The notes beneath the pieces were generated by a model. The model was not told the DNA's origin. It ran no database searches and worked only from the letters and a program-made list of their open reading frames with translations. DNA of 41,370 bases, from NCBI GenBank assembly GCA_947457545.1, contig CANGXD010000021.1, positions 1-41,370 on the forward strand. The letters are read 5' to 3'. How positions within the stretch are numbered: the stretch's first letter is position 1; the number at the start of each line of letters is the position of its first letter. Position numbers and translations under genes: made by a program. This stretch comes from Gemmatimonadaceae bacterium. GTDB lineage: Bacteria > Gemmatimonadota > Gemmatimonadetes > Gemmatimonadales > Gemmatimonadaceae. Positions 24,613 to 33,531 of the stretch are shown piece after piece.

Positions 24613-25500
24613 TCAGCGTGTGGGAATGACGCCGAAGGCGAACGGTTTTCCGCCTTGCACGGCGACCCACACGCGAACTCCCGACATTCCCTGCAAGGCG
24701 GTCGGCAACGGCACGCGCTTGATGCCGCTGCCGTCGGTAAGGCGCAGCGATCCGTCGGGGAGCAGCGTGCCGTCATACGCCGGCACACCATCGGCCGCGC
24801 GAACGAAATAGTCCGACACCACCACGTCGCGCGGGGTGAGGCGCACGCCGCGCACGACGACTTCGCTCCCTACGAGCTTGGACATGCCGGTGGTGGCCAT
24901 GCCGCTCAACGAGGTCGTGGTGGTGCCGGTACGCAGCACCACGACGCGGGCGGGTTCTTCTCCCTGCCAGACCAATTGCCCGCGCACGGTATCGCTGCGC
25001 GCACGATCGGCGCCGTTCGTGGCGCCGGCAAGCTGTGCGGCGAACGCGCGGGCCATGGAATCACCACGGGCCTGGGCGCGGCGCGACATGGCCGAACCGG
25101 CCGATTGCGACACCGCGAGCGCAGCGCGTTGCACGGCGCTATCGACAGCCGTGGAAGCGGGCCCCTTGGTGTCGGGCACGAGACTTCCCGCACCTCCACT
25201 TGGCAGGGTGCCCCCCAGCGAATCGCGCAGCGCCTTCGCGATTTCCTCCTGCGCCTCGCGCTTCATGGCGTCGAACCGCTCCGGTGTCCATTCCGCCTGC
25301 GCCAGGAGCGAATCCCCACGCAGCGCGAGGGTATCCAACCCCTCGACGTCGCCTTTGACGGTAACGCTGCCGTCGCTGAGCCCGCCGCAGGCCGTCAACG
25401 CTCCGAGCGCGACAGCGGCGAGCACACGACCCGGCACAAGGGACAACTGCGGGGCGCCGCCACGCGGCGGCCTGAGCGAAACGAGGTGACGAAAGCGCAT
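24613..25500 (-). CDS. Hypothetical lipoprotein
   Basis: From ATG 25500, a signal peptide with lipobox VALGALTACGG gives a lipid-anchored protein. The middle is helical and Ala/Ser-rich; the C-terminal half is beta-rich (QLVWQGEEPARVVVLRTGTT, VVVRGVRLTPRDVVVSDYFV, VRVWVAVQGGKPFAFGVIP). No family recognised. It is convergent with the permease gene, 15 nt apart. The reading frame continues to 25551, but the signal peptide argues for 25500. Confidence 0.7.
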   Translation of the reverse strand: MRFRHLVSLRPPRGGAPQLSLVPGRVLAAVALGALTACGGLSDGSVTVKGDVEGLDTLALRGDSLLAQAEWTPERFDAMKREAQEEIAKALRDSLGGTLPSGGAGSLVPDTKGPASTAVDSAVQRAALAVSQSAGSAMSRRAQARGDSMARAFAAQLAGATNGADRARSDTVRGQLVWQGEEPARVVVLRTGTTTTSLSGMATTGMSKLVGSEVVVRGVRLTPRDVVVSDYFVRAADGVPAYDGTLLPDGSLRLTDGSGIKRVPLPTALQGMSGVRVWVAVQGGKPFAFGVIPTR

Positions 25501-25720
25501 AATCGTGAAGCTACGGTCAGAGTGCATGACGTCAACGCACAACCGTGGCATATTGCAAGAGAGGTGCGCGTTTCGTCGGCGCCCCGGCTGGGATGAACCG
25601 CTCCCGTTCGCCTACAGCCGCGGCACGCCATACCGTGATCCACCTTGCATACCCGTTACAGCCCCGGCACAGATCGCCTCACGGCGGTGACCTCCGCCCC
25701 AACGGCGCGTCAACCAACGC

Positions 25721-27268
25721 ATGCCTGACTTTTCTACGAACGACATCTCCTCGCGCTTCTGCCCTGAGGGATGGATGCAGGACAACGACCGCGGGTTGGC
25801 ACTCGCGGCCGACGGAGACTGGGGCGAGGCGTGTGAAGCCTTTGCCGCAGCCGCCGATGCCCTTGCACGTTCGTTGCCGTCGGCCCGGGGCAATCACGAG
25901 CCGTTGGCGCTGATCCTGAGCAATCTGGCGCAGGCCAACTTCCGGGCCGGTCGCCCTGACGAGGCGCTGCAGCATGCGCAGCGGGTCTGCGCCCTGCGTG
26001 TGGCCATTGCTGGCGAAGACGCGATGCCAGTGGCGCGCGCCCGCATGGACCTCGCCGTCCTGCTGGCATCGCGCGGTCGCGTGGACGAGGCGCGCTCGCT
26101 CGTACAGCGCGCCATTTACGCCGTCGAACATCATGTCGGTGAAAACGACGCGCGCCTGGCCATCGTGCTCGAGAATGCCGCGCGGATTGCGTTGGCCGCC
26201 GGGTCGCCCGCGAATGCCGAACCGCTGCTCATCCGACTGCACGCCCTGCTCGGCGCACACGACATGAGCACCACGCGCGCCGAGCAGCTGTTGGCCCGCG
26301 TCGCGACGGCGCGCTCACGTCAGCAGCTCCACGCGGCCGCGGAGACGGTGGTCCCCGCTGCCGAAGCGCCAGTCGAGGAAATCGAGATGCTCGAGGCCCA
26401 GGCGGCGGAGACACCCGTCGCCACGGTGGCAATCGAGACGCCGGAATCGCAGCCGGCCTTCGAAGACGATTTGGCCTCGAGGGTGTACGCGCACGCGTCG
26501 ATCGAAGCGCACGAGGAATGGGACGATCAGCCGCTGCGCGACGCAGTGGCGGTGACCGATGTGCTCTTGCGGACCACGCCCAGCGGTGTGCCGATCATTC
26601 CGGTGAGCACGCCGATCGAGCCGCCCCTGCTCATTACCGAAGAGACGGGCGACCTCGCCGACCTTCCGGACCCCTTCGACGCCTTCGCGAACTTTTCGTT
26701 CGACCTCGCGGACAATGCGCCGGCCGCGTACGTCCCGGAGCCGGTGCCGGTGGCCGCCCCCTTCGAGGAGCCCCTCGACTCCCTGGATCTGCCGCTCGCG
26801 ACCCCGCTTTCGATTCGTGCCGAAGCGGAACCCATCGACCTCCCCGTGGTCGACAGCGGCTTGATGCTGGACTTCACCGTGGCGCACGGGGTGGTCGATG
26901 AGATGGAGGAGGCGCCGTTGCTGCAGGCACCGCCCGTGTCCTCGCCTATCCCCGACGCGCTCCCGGAGATGCCGAGTGTCATCGAGCCGCCGACCGTGAG
27001 TGCCGAACCGACGACGATCGTGTCGTCGGGCTCCACGAAGGGAATCGCACCGATGGCCGACATGGTAGGCACGGCCCCGCCGCTTGCGGCGCCTGCTCCA
27101 TCGCCACAGTCGGCGCTGCCGGAGCGGCCAACGCGCCGCACCGCAGAGGAGCGCGTCGTGATGCCGGCAGGCGCCAAAGAAAAATCCGGCTCCGGCAAGC
27201 TCGTCGCGATCGTCGCGGGCGCGCTCGCGGCCGCCGGTGGCGCCGCCGCGTTCTTCCTGCGCAAGTAA
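25721..27268 (+). CDS. TPR protein with acidic linker and C-terminal membrane anchor
   Basis: Three to four tetratricopeptide-type helix pairs occupy about residues 19-200 (LALAADGDWGEACEAF, LSNLAQANFRAGRPDEAL, LAVLLASRGRVDEARSL, NAARIALAAGSPANAEPL). A long acidic, Pro-rich disordered segment (about 215-480) follows, then a single C-terminal membrane helix KLVAIVAGALAAAGGAAAFF ending in RK, so the protein is probably tail-anchored with the TPRs in the cytoplasm. GAGGG-like SD before ATG 25775 (Met19) suggests that as the true start. A scaffold role is plausible; partner unknown. Confidence 0.7.
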   Translation: MPDFSTNDISSRFCPEGWMQDNDRGLALAADGDWGEACEAFAAAADALARSLPSARGNHEPLALILSNLAQANFRAGRPDEALQHAQRVCALRVAIAGEDAMPVARARMDLAVLLASRGRVDEARSLVQRAIYAVEHHVGENDARLAIVLENAARIALAAGSPANAEPLLIRLHALLGAHDMSTTRAEQLLARVATARSRQQLHAAAETVVPAAEAPVEEIEMLEAQAAETPVATVAIETPESQPAFEDDLASRVYAHASIEAHEEWDDQPLRDAVAVTDVLLRTTPSGVPIIPVSTPIEPPLLITEETGDLADLPDPFDAFANFSFDLADNAPAAYVPEPVPVAAPFEEPLDSLDLPLATPLSIRAEAEPIDLPVVDSGLMLDFTVAHGVVDEMEEAPLLQAPPVSSPIPDALPEMPSVIEPPTVSAEPTTIVSSGSTKGIAPMADMVGTAPPLAAPAPSPQSALPERPTRRTAEERVVMPAGAKEKSGSGKLVAIVAGALAAAGGAAAFFLRK

Positions 27269-27325
27269 ACCGCACCGCCTGCTGCCATTCCACCGCGCCG
27301 CTCGCAGCGAGCGGTAGCGCGACGG

Positions 27326-27547
27326 TCAGTTCTTGTGGCGAAAGGTGATGCGTCCGCGGGCGAGGTCGTACGGCGACACCTCGACGGTCACGCGGTCCCC
27401 GGCCAACACGCGAATACGATTGCGACGCATATTTCCCGCGAGCGTCGTGAGCACTTCGTGACCGCTCGGTACCGTCACCCGAAATGTGGCACTCGGCAAT
27501 ACTTCGGTGACCGTCCCTTCGAGTTCAATCGCGTCCTGCTTCCCCAT
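27326..27547 (-). CDS. infA: Translation initiation factor IF-1
   Basis: IF-1 blocks the ribosomal A site during initiation. The 73-aa sequence is a single OB fold: [24 protein letters not shown], then [39 protein letters not shown], all standard. An AAAGGAGG (27560-27567) lies 12 nt upstream of the ATG, an unusually long spacing. The reading frame continues upstream to 27601, but that part is not IF-1. It is divergent from the SDR gene rather than in a ribosomal-protein operon. Confidence 0.97.
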   Translation of the reverse strand: MGKQDAIELEGTVTEVLPSATFRVTVPSGHEVLTTLAGNMRRNRIRVLAGDRVTVEVSPYDLARGRITFRHKN

Positions 27548-27653
27548 GTGTGAGTCGATCCTCCTTTCGGCGGGAACCGGCCCGGGAATCGTGCCGGCCA
27601 TGACGGGAAAAAAGATATGAAAATCTCCTCAAGAGGCCAGCGGCGGCGCGTGC

Positions 27654-28538
27654 ATGTCCGGTAACACTCTTCTCGTAGGTCCAGGGTGGCTCGGCGCACC
27701 GGCCGCCACGGCGATTGCGCAGGCCCACTCGTCGACCGTGTTCACCCTGTCGCGCAGCGATCGCGAGGCCCCGCCGGGATGCACCGCAGTCACCGGCGAT
27801 ATCACGCGCGGCAGCGAAGATCGTGCGCTGTTGCAGGCGCTTCCGGCGACGGTGGCGCAGATCGTGGTGTGCGTCGCACCGTCGAGCGCCCGCGGCGACA
27901 GCTATGACGTGTACCCGGCCGCCGCGCGTGGTGTAGCGCAGCTTGCCGAGGCGCTCGACACACGTGCCGTGGTGTACGTGTCGAGTACCGGCATCTACGA
28001 CAGGCAGGACGGCAGCGCCGTAGACGAACGCACACTCATCGTGCCCACCAACGATCGCGTTCAGGCACTCATGGACGCCGAACTCGCCATCATGTCGGCG
28101 GCAACGCCTGCGCGGGCCGTGACGGTGTTGCGGGCGGCGGGGCTCTATGGGCCCGGACGCGATCCGCAGCGTCGCTTTGCCGCCGCGCTCACGCCGCCAG
28201 ACACGTGGTGCAATTTCTCGTGGCGCGACGATGTCATTGCCGCCATCGCGCATGTCATGACCATGCCGGCCACCGGTCGCGGTGCGTTGTTCAATTGCAC
28301 CGACAACACACCCGTTCAGGCGCGTGACATTACCCAGGCGCTCACGGGACAGTGGCCGGAGCCAGCGGCCTCGTCGTCCGACGCGACGCAAAGCGGCGCC
28401 GTACGCAGCGGCCGCAGCAATCAGCGCATCAGCAGCGAGGCCTTGTTGCAGACCGGCTTTGTGCCGGGGGTGCGGGACATTTTTGAGGGGCTGCGCCAGC
28501 TTGGCCACGCGCTCCCCGGCTTGGAGACACGCTCGTGA
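27654..28538 (+). CDS. SDR-family epimerase/dehydratase-like protein (YeeZ-like)
   Basis: An extended SDR with NAD(P)-binding TLLVGPGWLGAPAA at the N-terminus, the central VVYVSSTGIYD strand (about 104-114), LRAAGLYGPGRDP (about 160) and a C-terminal substrate half. The classic YxxxK is not evident, as in YeeZ-type proteins, so catalytic function is uncertain. The stop overlaps the next gene's GTG start by 4 nt. Confidence 0.8.
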   Translation: MSGNTLLVGPGWLGAPAATAIAQAHSSTVFTLSRSDREAPPGCTAVTGDITRGSEDRALLQALPATVAQIVVCVAPSSARGDSYDVYPAAARGVAQLAEALDTRAVVYVSSTGIYDRQDGSAVDERTLIVPTNDRVQALMDAELAIMSAATPARAVTVLRAAGLYGPGRDPQRRFAAALTPPDTWCNFSWRDDVIAAIAHVMTMPATGRGALFNCTDNTPVQARDITQALTGQWPEPAASSSDATQSGAVRSGRSNQRISSEALLQTGFVPGVRDIFEGLRQLGHALPGLETRS

Positions 28539-28957
28539 GCGACAGTACGCAACCCTACGGCCCAAACACGGCCGCCATCCGCGCGTTCCTCGTGCGCTTC
28601 GCAGGACTCGGCACGCACGACCGGGCCGCGGTGGTCGCGCAGTATGCGGCGCGCGTGAATGCGCGGGGGTATCACGCCGCCGAATCGGCCCTCGCCACCG
28701 CGATAGAGCGCAGCGGCCGCGAGCCACTGCAGCAGGCGCTGAGCGGACCGCTGTTGCAGTTGGTTCGGCGCGCGGATGTACCCCAAACGACAGAGCCCAC
28801 CGAGGAGAATGCGCTCGATGGACTCGATCCGGTGGCAGAGCCCGCGTTGGCGGCGCTCCTAGCGTTATTGGTGCGCGACCTGCTCGACGACGCGCAAATG
28901 GAGCAGTTGTACGGCGCCTTCAGCGGTGCGATCGGATTGAGCGACCTGCCCCGCTGA
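28535..28957 (+). CDS. Hypothetical helical protein
   Basis: 140 aa, translationally coupled to the SDR gene (GTGA overlap). Strongly helical (IRAFLVRFAGL, AESALATAIERSG, PALAALLALLVRDLLDDAQMEQLYGAF). No domain recognised. No signal peptide. Confidence 0.7.
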   Translation: MSDSTQPYGPNTAAIRAFLVRFAGLGTHDRAAVVAQYAARVNARGYHAAESALATAIERSGREPLQQALSGPLLQLVRRADVPQTTEPTEENALDGLDPVAEPALAALLALLVRDLLDDAQMEQLYGAFSGAIGLSDLPR

Positions 28958-28975
28958 TGCACGCCCGCGCGCCGC

Positions 28976-29386
28976 TTACGAGACGGTATCGGCGCGCGGT
29001 TCCGCGGCGAGCGTGAAGCGCGGGATGACGGCGAGAAAGCTCGAGCCGTCGTCCCGTACGAAGCGGTAAGTGCCTTCCATCCAGCCGTTGGGCGCCTTGA
29101 GCACGCAAAACGAGCGGTACTCGTGAATTTGGCCGGGCAGCAGATGCGGCTGTTCGCCCACGACCCCTTCGCCCTCGACGACCGTGTCGCCAACCGATTC
29201 GTCGTGAATGAGCCAGCGGCGCGTCCGAAGCTGCGCCGCCTGGTCGCCCACATTCTCGATACGGATGTGATAGGCGAACACGAACTGTGCGAGGAGCGGA
29301 TTGGACCGTTCACGCAGATACGACGGGCGCACCGTAATGCGGATGCCCGACGTCATGCGATAGTAAAAGGGCGCGCGATCGCTCAT
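28976..29386 (-). CDS. apaG: ApaG domain protein
   Basis: The ApaG beta-sandwich: ITVRPSYLRERSNP, QFVFAYHIRIENVGDQAAQLRTRRWLIHD, VVGEQPHLLPGQIHEYRSFCVLKAPNGWMEGTYRF. The family is tied to cobalt/magnesium tolerance and Ap4A metabolism, but the molecular role is unclear. It starts one base inside the upstream stop (TGATG), as last gene of the hpd-hmgA operon. Confidence 0.9.
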   Translation of the reverse strand: MSDRAPFYYRMTSGIRITVRPSYLRERSNPLLAQFVFAYHIRIENVGDQAAQLRTRRWLIHDESVGDTVVEGEGVVGEQPHLLPGQIHEYRSFCVLKAPNGWMEGTYRFVRDDGSSFLAVIPRFTLAAEPRADTVS

Positions 29387-31074
29387 CAGAAGCGTCCAGT
29401 GGGCGATGTGGTGGAACCAGGCACGAGCGACAACGACACAGGGGAACTCTCGATACCGACACGGTTGACGGCCGAGACGGTGACCTTGGTGGCCGCCAGT
29501 TCACGAGGAATCGGCCACCGGTCGGTCGCCCCCGGCAATATCATGGTAATCCATGCGGTGTCCGTTCGCAGCCTCACGACCCACTGCCACGGGGCGGTCC
29601 GTCCCGGCGCGCCCAGGCGGAGCTGCGTGGACTCGCGCCCCCGCTGGAGCAGCGGTGCCGGGGTCGCCGGCGGCGTATTGGGGAGCCACGGCGAGGCGGG
29701 CGGGAGCGCGGCCGCCGCGTACGGCCCCTCCAGCAATGTGTCGTTCATCTCGGCCTGGTTTTTCAGGAACGAGGTCATGCTGAAGTGCACGTTCCCGCTG
29801 GCGCCCGGCTGGAGGCGCGTGAGGCGGATCTGCTCGAGCAGGTCGCTGACCGGAAACGCCGTCGACCCGCGGCCGCCGGCCAGCGACGTGAAGTTGCCGG
29901 GCCAGAGGTGGCGCTGCAGGACGTTCTCGCCGGCCCACCAGTCGAGCAGCACAGGATACGACTGCGCCACCTTGGTCGTGGGCCAGTAGAGTTGCGGCGT
30001 GAAGTAATCCACCCACCCTTCGCGCAACCACTTCCGCGCGTCGGCATAGAGCTTCTCGTAGGCGTCGAAGCCCTTGATCTGGGCCGGGTAGCCCGGTCGC
30101 CAGATACCGAACGGGCTGATGCCGAACCGCACCCACGGCTTGGCCTTGTGCACCGCCTCGTCGAGCTCGCGGACGAGCGTGTTCACGTTGTCGCGGCGCC
30201 AGTCGGCCTTGTCGAGCGTGCCGCCGGCTTTGCGATAGCGCGCGTAGCTCGTGGCATCGGGAAAGGGCAATACGCGGCCGCGCCGGTCGTTCTCGGGATA
30301 CGGGTAGAAGTAGTCGTCGAGGTGAATGCCGTCCACGTCATAGCGCTTCACGACGTCCACCACCACGCGTACGGTGCGCGCGCGCACCGCCTTCTCCCCC
30401 GGATCCATCCACAGATAGGGGCCGTATTTCTTGACGAGCGACGGGTTGGTGCGACGCAAATGCGACGCGGCCGCCGGCGACTTGCCCCTCACGAAACCGG
30501 CGCGATACGGATTGAACCAGGCATGCAGTTCGATGCCGCGCGCATGCGCCTCTTCGATGGCAAAGGCCAGCGGGTCCCAGAAGGGCTCAGGGCGTTTGCC
30601 CTGTGTCCCGGTGAGAAACTCGGACCACGGTTCGAGGGTCGACGCATAAAGCGCGTCGGCCGCGGGACGCACCTGAAAGATCACGGCGTTGAGCTTGAGC
30701 GCCTGCGCCCGATCGAAAATGGCGCGCAGCTCCGCCTGCTGCTCGGCCGTGCTCAGCGTGCGCTTGGAGGGCCAATCCATGTTGCCGACCGTCGCGACCC
30801 ACACGCCGCGGAACTCGCGCAACATGGGCGGGGCATCGGCGGACGCCACCGGCCTCTGGCGCGGCGCCGGCGTCGCACGCTGTGGCGTCGCACGCTGTGG
30901 CGGCGTACGGCGGGCGGCCGTGGTGTCGAGGCGTCCACCGGCCGTATCGCGGTTGGGCACGGCTGCGGTCGGGCGCTCAGGCACTGCCGGTACGATAGGG
31001 GTGAGCTGGCGTCCACACCCCAACGCCGATGCCAGCACCAGCACGCCGGCCGCCGTCCTGCGCACCGACGTCAC
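29386..31074 (-). CDS. GHL10-type glycoside-hydrolase-like lipoprotein
   Basis: A family PF02638 (GHL10, formerly DUF187) protein, a TIM-barrel thought to act on cell-wall or polysaccharide material. The N-terminus is a lipoprotein signal (VLVLASALGC), then a Thr/Pro/Arg-rich linker carrying a 15-bp tandem repeat (30869-30898). The barrel starts at REFRGVWVATVGNMDWPS, with FQVRPAADALY, IELHAWFNPYR, VDGIHLDDYFYPYP and DYFTPQLYWP as family hallmarks. A C-terminal domain with WITMILPGATDRW ends the protein. GTG start overlapping the aminotransferase stop by 4 nt. Confidence 0.9.
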   Translation of the reverse strand: MTSVRRTAAGVLVLASALGCGRQLTPIVPAVPERPTAAVPNRDTAGGRLDTTAARRTPPQRATPQRATPAPRQRPVASADAPPMLREFRGVWVATVGNMDWPSKRTLSTAEQQAELRAIFDRAQALKLNAVIFQVRPAADALYASTLEPWSEFLTGTQGKRPEPFWDPLAFAIEEAHARGIELHAWFNPYRAGFVRGKSPAAASHLRRTNPSLVKKYGPYLWMDPGEKAVRARTVRVVVDVVKRYDVDGIHLDDYFYPYPENDRRGRVLPFPDATSYARYRKAGGTLDKADWRRDNVNTLVRELDEAVHKAKPWVRFGISPFGIWRPGYPAQIKGFDAYEKLYADARKWLREGWVDYFTPQLYWPTTKVAQSYPVLLDWWAGENVLQRHLWPGNFTSLAGGRGSTAFPVSDLLEQIRLTRLQPGASGNVHFSMTSFLKNQAEMNDTLLEGPYAAAALPPASPWLPNTPPATPAPLLQRGRESTQLRLGAPGRTAPWQWVVRLRTDTAWITMILPGATDRWPIPRELAATKVTVSAVNRVGIESSPVSLSLVPGSTTSPTGRF

Positions 31075-32291
31075 GCTTGGACCATCTCCGGCGCGCCCGC
31101 GGAGCGCGGCGACGACGCCGTTGTCATGGCCGTCAACACCAGTCCCGCGCGTCGCGCGGCTTCGGCGATGCGCGCCCCGCTCTGAATGAACGAGATGCGG
31201 AAGAATCCCTCGCCGCCGGCGCCAAAGCCGGAGCCCGGCATGGCGATGACGCCCTGCTCTTCACGCAGCCGGTCGCAGAACTCCGCACTCGCGATCCCCT
31301 CCGGCAACGGAATCCACAGATACATCGTCGCCTTGGGCACGTCGCACGCGAATCCGTTGGCGCGGAACGCCGCGACCGCTGCGTTACGCCGTTCGGTGAA
31401 CACGGCCAGATTTTGCGGCACGAACTCCGCCCAGCTCTCGATGGCGGCCACACCGGCCGCCTGAATGCCCATGTACTGCCCGGTGTCCGTGAACGACTTC
31501 ACCTTGGTGAGCGCGCCGGCAATCTCGGGCTTGGCCACCGCCCACCCGCAGCGCCAGCCGGTCATGTTGTACGTCTTCGACAACGAGTGGAACTCGATGG
31601 CCACGTCGCGAGCGCCATCGATCTCGAAGATGCTCGGCGGCACATAGCCGTCGAAGCCCATTTCGGAGTACGCGTTGTCGTACACCAGCAGGATGTCGCG
31701 CTCCCGACAGGTGTGCACGACCTGCTCGAGATACTCGCGCGGCGCGATCGCCGCGGTGGGGTTGTTGGGATAATTGAGATACAACACGCGCGTGCGATCG
31801 AGCACGTCGACGGGGATTTCGTCGAGATCCACGAGGAAGTTCGTGCGCGGCCGCAGGGCGTACACGTACGGCGTGGCGTCGCTCATGAGCGTCCCGCCGA
31901 GATACGCCTGATACGCGGGGTCGGGGATGATCGCCACATCGCCGGCGCCAAGATACGCAAACGCCACGTGCGCGAGCCCTTCCTTGCTCCCGAGCAACGG
32001 CACGATCTCCGTCATCGGGTCGACGCGCTGACCGAAGCGCGTCTGCATCCACGCGCTGATGGCTTCGCGGTACGGTACATGGCCAAGACCAAATCCGTAG
32101 CGCTGCATGGCCGGCACTTCGGCAGCCTGCTGCAGCGCCGACACGGCTTTGGGCGGTGGCGGCAAGTCGGCGTCGCCGGCCCCGAGATCGATGACGTCGA
32201 CCCCGGCGGCAATCAACGCCTTCTTGCGCGCCGGGATGTGCGCCAGCGGGTACACGGGAAACGCACTGAAGCGCTGCGAAAAACGAGGCAT
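31071..32291 (-). CDS. PLP-dependent aminotransferase, class I/II
   Basis: A fold-type I aminotransferase. PLP lysine is in SLSKTYNMTGWRCGW, the carboxylate Arg in GFFRISF, the PLP-phosphate and ring contacts in LGSKEGLAH, YPNNPT and VYDNAYSEM. The sequence is most like the LL-diaminopimelate aminotransferase/aromatic-aminotransferase branch. In an operon with 4-hydroxyphenylpyruvate dioxygenase and homogentisate dioxygenase, a tyrosine aminotransferase role is the natural guess but cannot be proved from sequence alone. Confidence 0.9.
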   Translation of the reverse strand: MPRFSQRFSAFPVYPLAHIPARKKALIAAGVDVIDLGAGDADLPPPPKAVSALQQAAEVPAMQRYGFGLGHVPYREAISAWMQTRFGQRVDPMTEIVPLLGSKEGLAHVAFAYLGAGDVAIIPDPAYQAYLGGTLMSDATPYVYALRPRTNFLVDLDEIPVDVLDRTRVLYLNYPNNPTAAIAPREYLEQVVHTCRERDILLVYDNAYSEMGFDGYVPPSIFEIDGARDVAIEFHSLSKTYNMTGWRCGWAVAKPEIAGALTKVKSFTDTGQYMGIQAAGVAAIESWAEFVPQNLAVFTERRNAAVAAFRANGFACDVPKATMYLWIPLPEGIASAEFCDRLREEQGVIAMPGSGFGAGGEGFFRISFIQSGARIAEAARRAGLVLTAMTTASSPRSAGAPEMVQA

Positions 32292-32319
32292 GACGGAAAG
32301 GACGAGTGCGTAGCGGCGT

Positions 32320-32340
32320 GGCGCCCTGAATCAGGGCGCC
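32320..32340 (-). promoter_or_regulatory. Hairpin across the hmgA stop codon
   Basis: GGCGCCCTG, AAT, CAGGGCGCC form a perfect 9-bp stem that includes the hmgA stop codon (32331-32333), 29 nt before the aminotransferase start. No U-tract follows, so it may slow or stabilise rather than terminate. Confidence 0.4.
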
Positions 32341-33524
32341 GGCGGACTGAACTGCGCGTGCTGCGCGTCAATCCAGCTCTGGTGATAGCGCGGATCTTCG
32401 ATGGCCACGGCCGCCTTGGCGATCTTGAGCGGGCGGAAGCTGTCCATCATGACCGCAAGTTCGTTCGTGTACTTGGCGCCGATGCTCGCTTCCGCGCGCC
32501 CCGGATGCGGGCCGTGCGGCAAGCCGTCGGGATGATGCGTGATGGAGCCGTACTCGATGCCCTTGCGCGACATGAATTCGCTGGAGGCATAGAAGAGCAC
32601 TTCGTCAGAATCGACGTTGCTGTGGTTGTACGGCGCCGGTACTGCTTCCGGATCGAAATCGTACGGCCGCGGGCAGAACGAGCAGATCACGAAGCCATCG
32701 CCCTGAAACGTCTGGTGCACCGGCGGCGGCTGGTGAATGCGTCCCACGATGGGCTCGAAGTCGTGGATATTGAACGCCCACGGATAGAAGTATCCATCCC
32801 ATCCTACGACATCGAACGGATGGTGATCGAGCACCAGTTCGTTGAGCGCGTCGTACTGCTTCACGAGAATGGGGAAGTCCCCCTTCTCGTCGCGCGGCTC
32901 GAGCTGCTGCGGACGCCGGATGTCGCGCTCGGAGTACGGCGCGCCTTCGAGCAGCTGCCCGAACTCGTTGCGATAGCGTTTGGGAAAGCGCACATGGCCG
33001 CGGCTCTCCATGACGAGGAACTTGTTCGGTCCCTTGCTCGTGTCGAGGCGCCAGCGGTGCGTGATGTTGCGATGGATGACGACGTAGTCACCCGGCTTGT
33101 ACGGCAGGTCGCCGAAGACCGACTCGAGCACGCCGTGCCCTTCCACCACGTACACCACTTCATCCGCCTGCGAGTTGCGGTAGAAGTGCGTGTCGGTCAC
33201 ATCGGGCTCCACGTACAGCATGCCGATGTCGCTGTTGAAGAGCAGCGGCAACCGATCGAGCGTGGGCGACCCACCCTGCTTCACGCGTGACGTGAGAAAG
33301 TGGCGGTGGCGCAGCGACGTGTCGGTGTCCTCTTCCCAGCGCAAATCACACACCTTCCGCGCCGACTTGACGGTCGTGGGCGGATGCGTGTGATAGAGCA
33401 GCGACGACGTGCCGACAAACCCTTCGTGCCCCATGAGCTCTTCGGCGTACAGGCCGCCGTCGGGACGACGAAAGACGATGTGCCGCTTGCGCGGAATGGT
33501 GCCAAGCTGGTGGTAGATGGGCAT
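32331..33524 (-). CDS. hmgA: Homogentisate 1,2-dioxygenase
   Basis: It opens the homogentisate ring to maleylacetoacetate using Fe(II) and O2. A cupin fold with family motifs: ADEVVYVVEGHGVLESVFGDLPY, GDYVVIHRNITHRW, DGYFYPWAFNIHDFEP, GDGFVICSFCPRPYDF, and the iron-binding NHSNVDSDEVLFYASSEF with downstream ITHHPDGLPHGPHPG. 397 aa, normal for the bacterial type. 7 nt after hpd, so one operon. Confidence 0.95.
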   Translation of the reverse strand: MPIYHQLGTIPRKRHIVFRRPDGGLYAEELMGHEGFVGTSSLLYHTHPPTTVKSARKVCDLRWEEDTDTSLRHRHFLTSRVKQGGSPTLDRLPLLFNSDIGMLYVEPDVTDTHFYRNSQADEVVYVVEGHGVLESVFGDLPYKPGDYVVIHRNITHRWRLDTSKGPNKFLVMESRGHVRFPKRYRNEFGQLLEGAPYSERDIRRPQQLEPRDEKGDFPILVKQYDALNELVLDHHPFDVVGWDGYFYPWAFNIHDFEPIVGRIHQPPPVHQTFQGDGFVICSFCPRPYDFDPEAVPAPYNHSNVDSDEVLFYASSEFMSRKGIEYGSITHHPDGLPHGPHPGRAEASIGAKYTNELAVMMDSFRPLKIAKAAVAIEDPRYHQSWIDAQHAQFSPPAP

Positions 33525-33531
33525 GATCGTC

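Noticed and set aside
29785-31185. 466-codon plus-strand open frame.
   Set aside because: Antisense to the GHL10 gene; shadow of a high-GC gene.
31029-33290. 753-codon plus-strand open frame.
   Set aside because: Antisense to the aminotransferase and hmgA; composition is His/Arg/Asp-rich as expected for a high-GC shadow frame.
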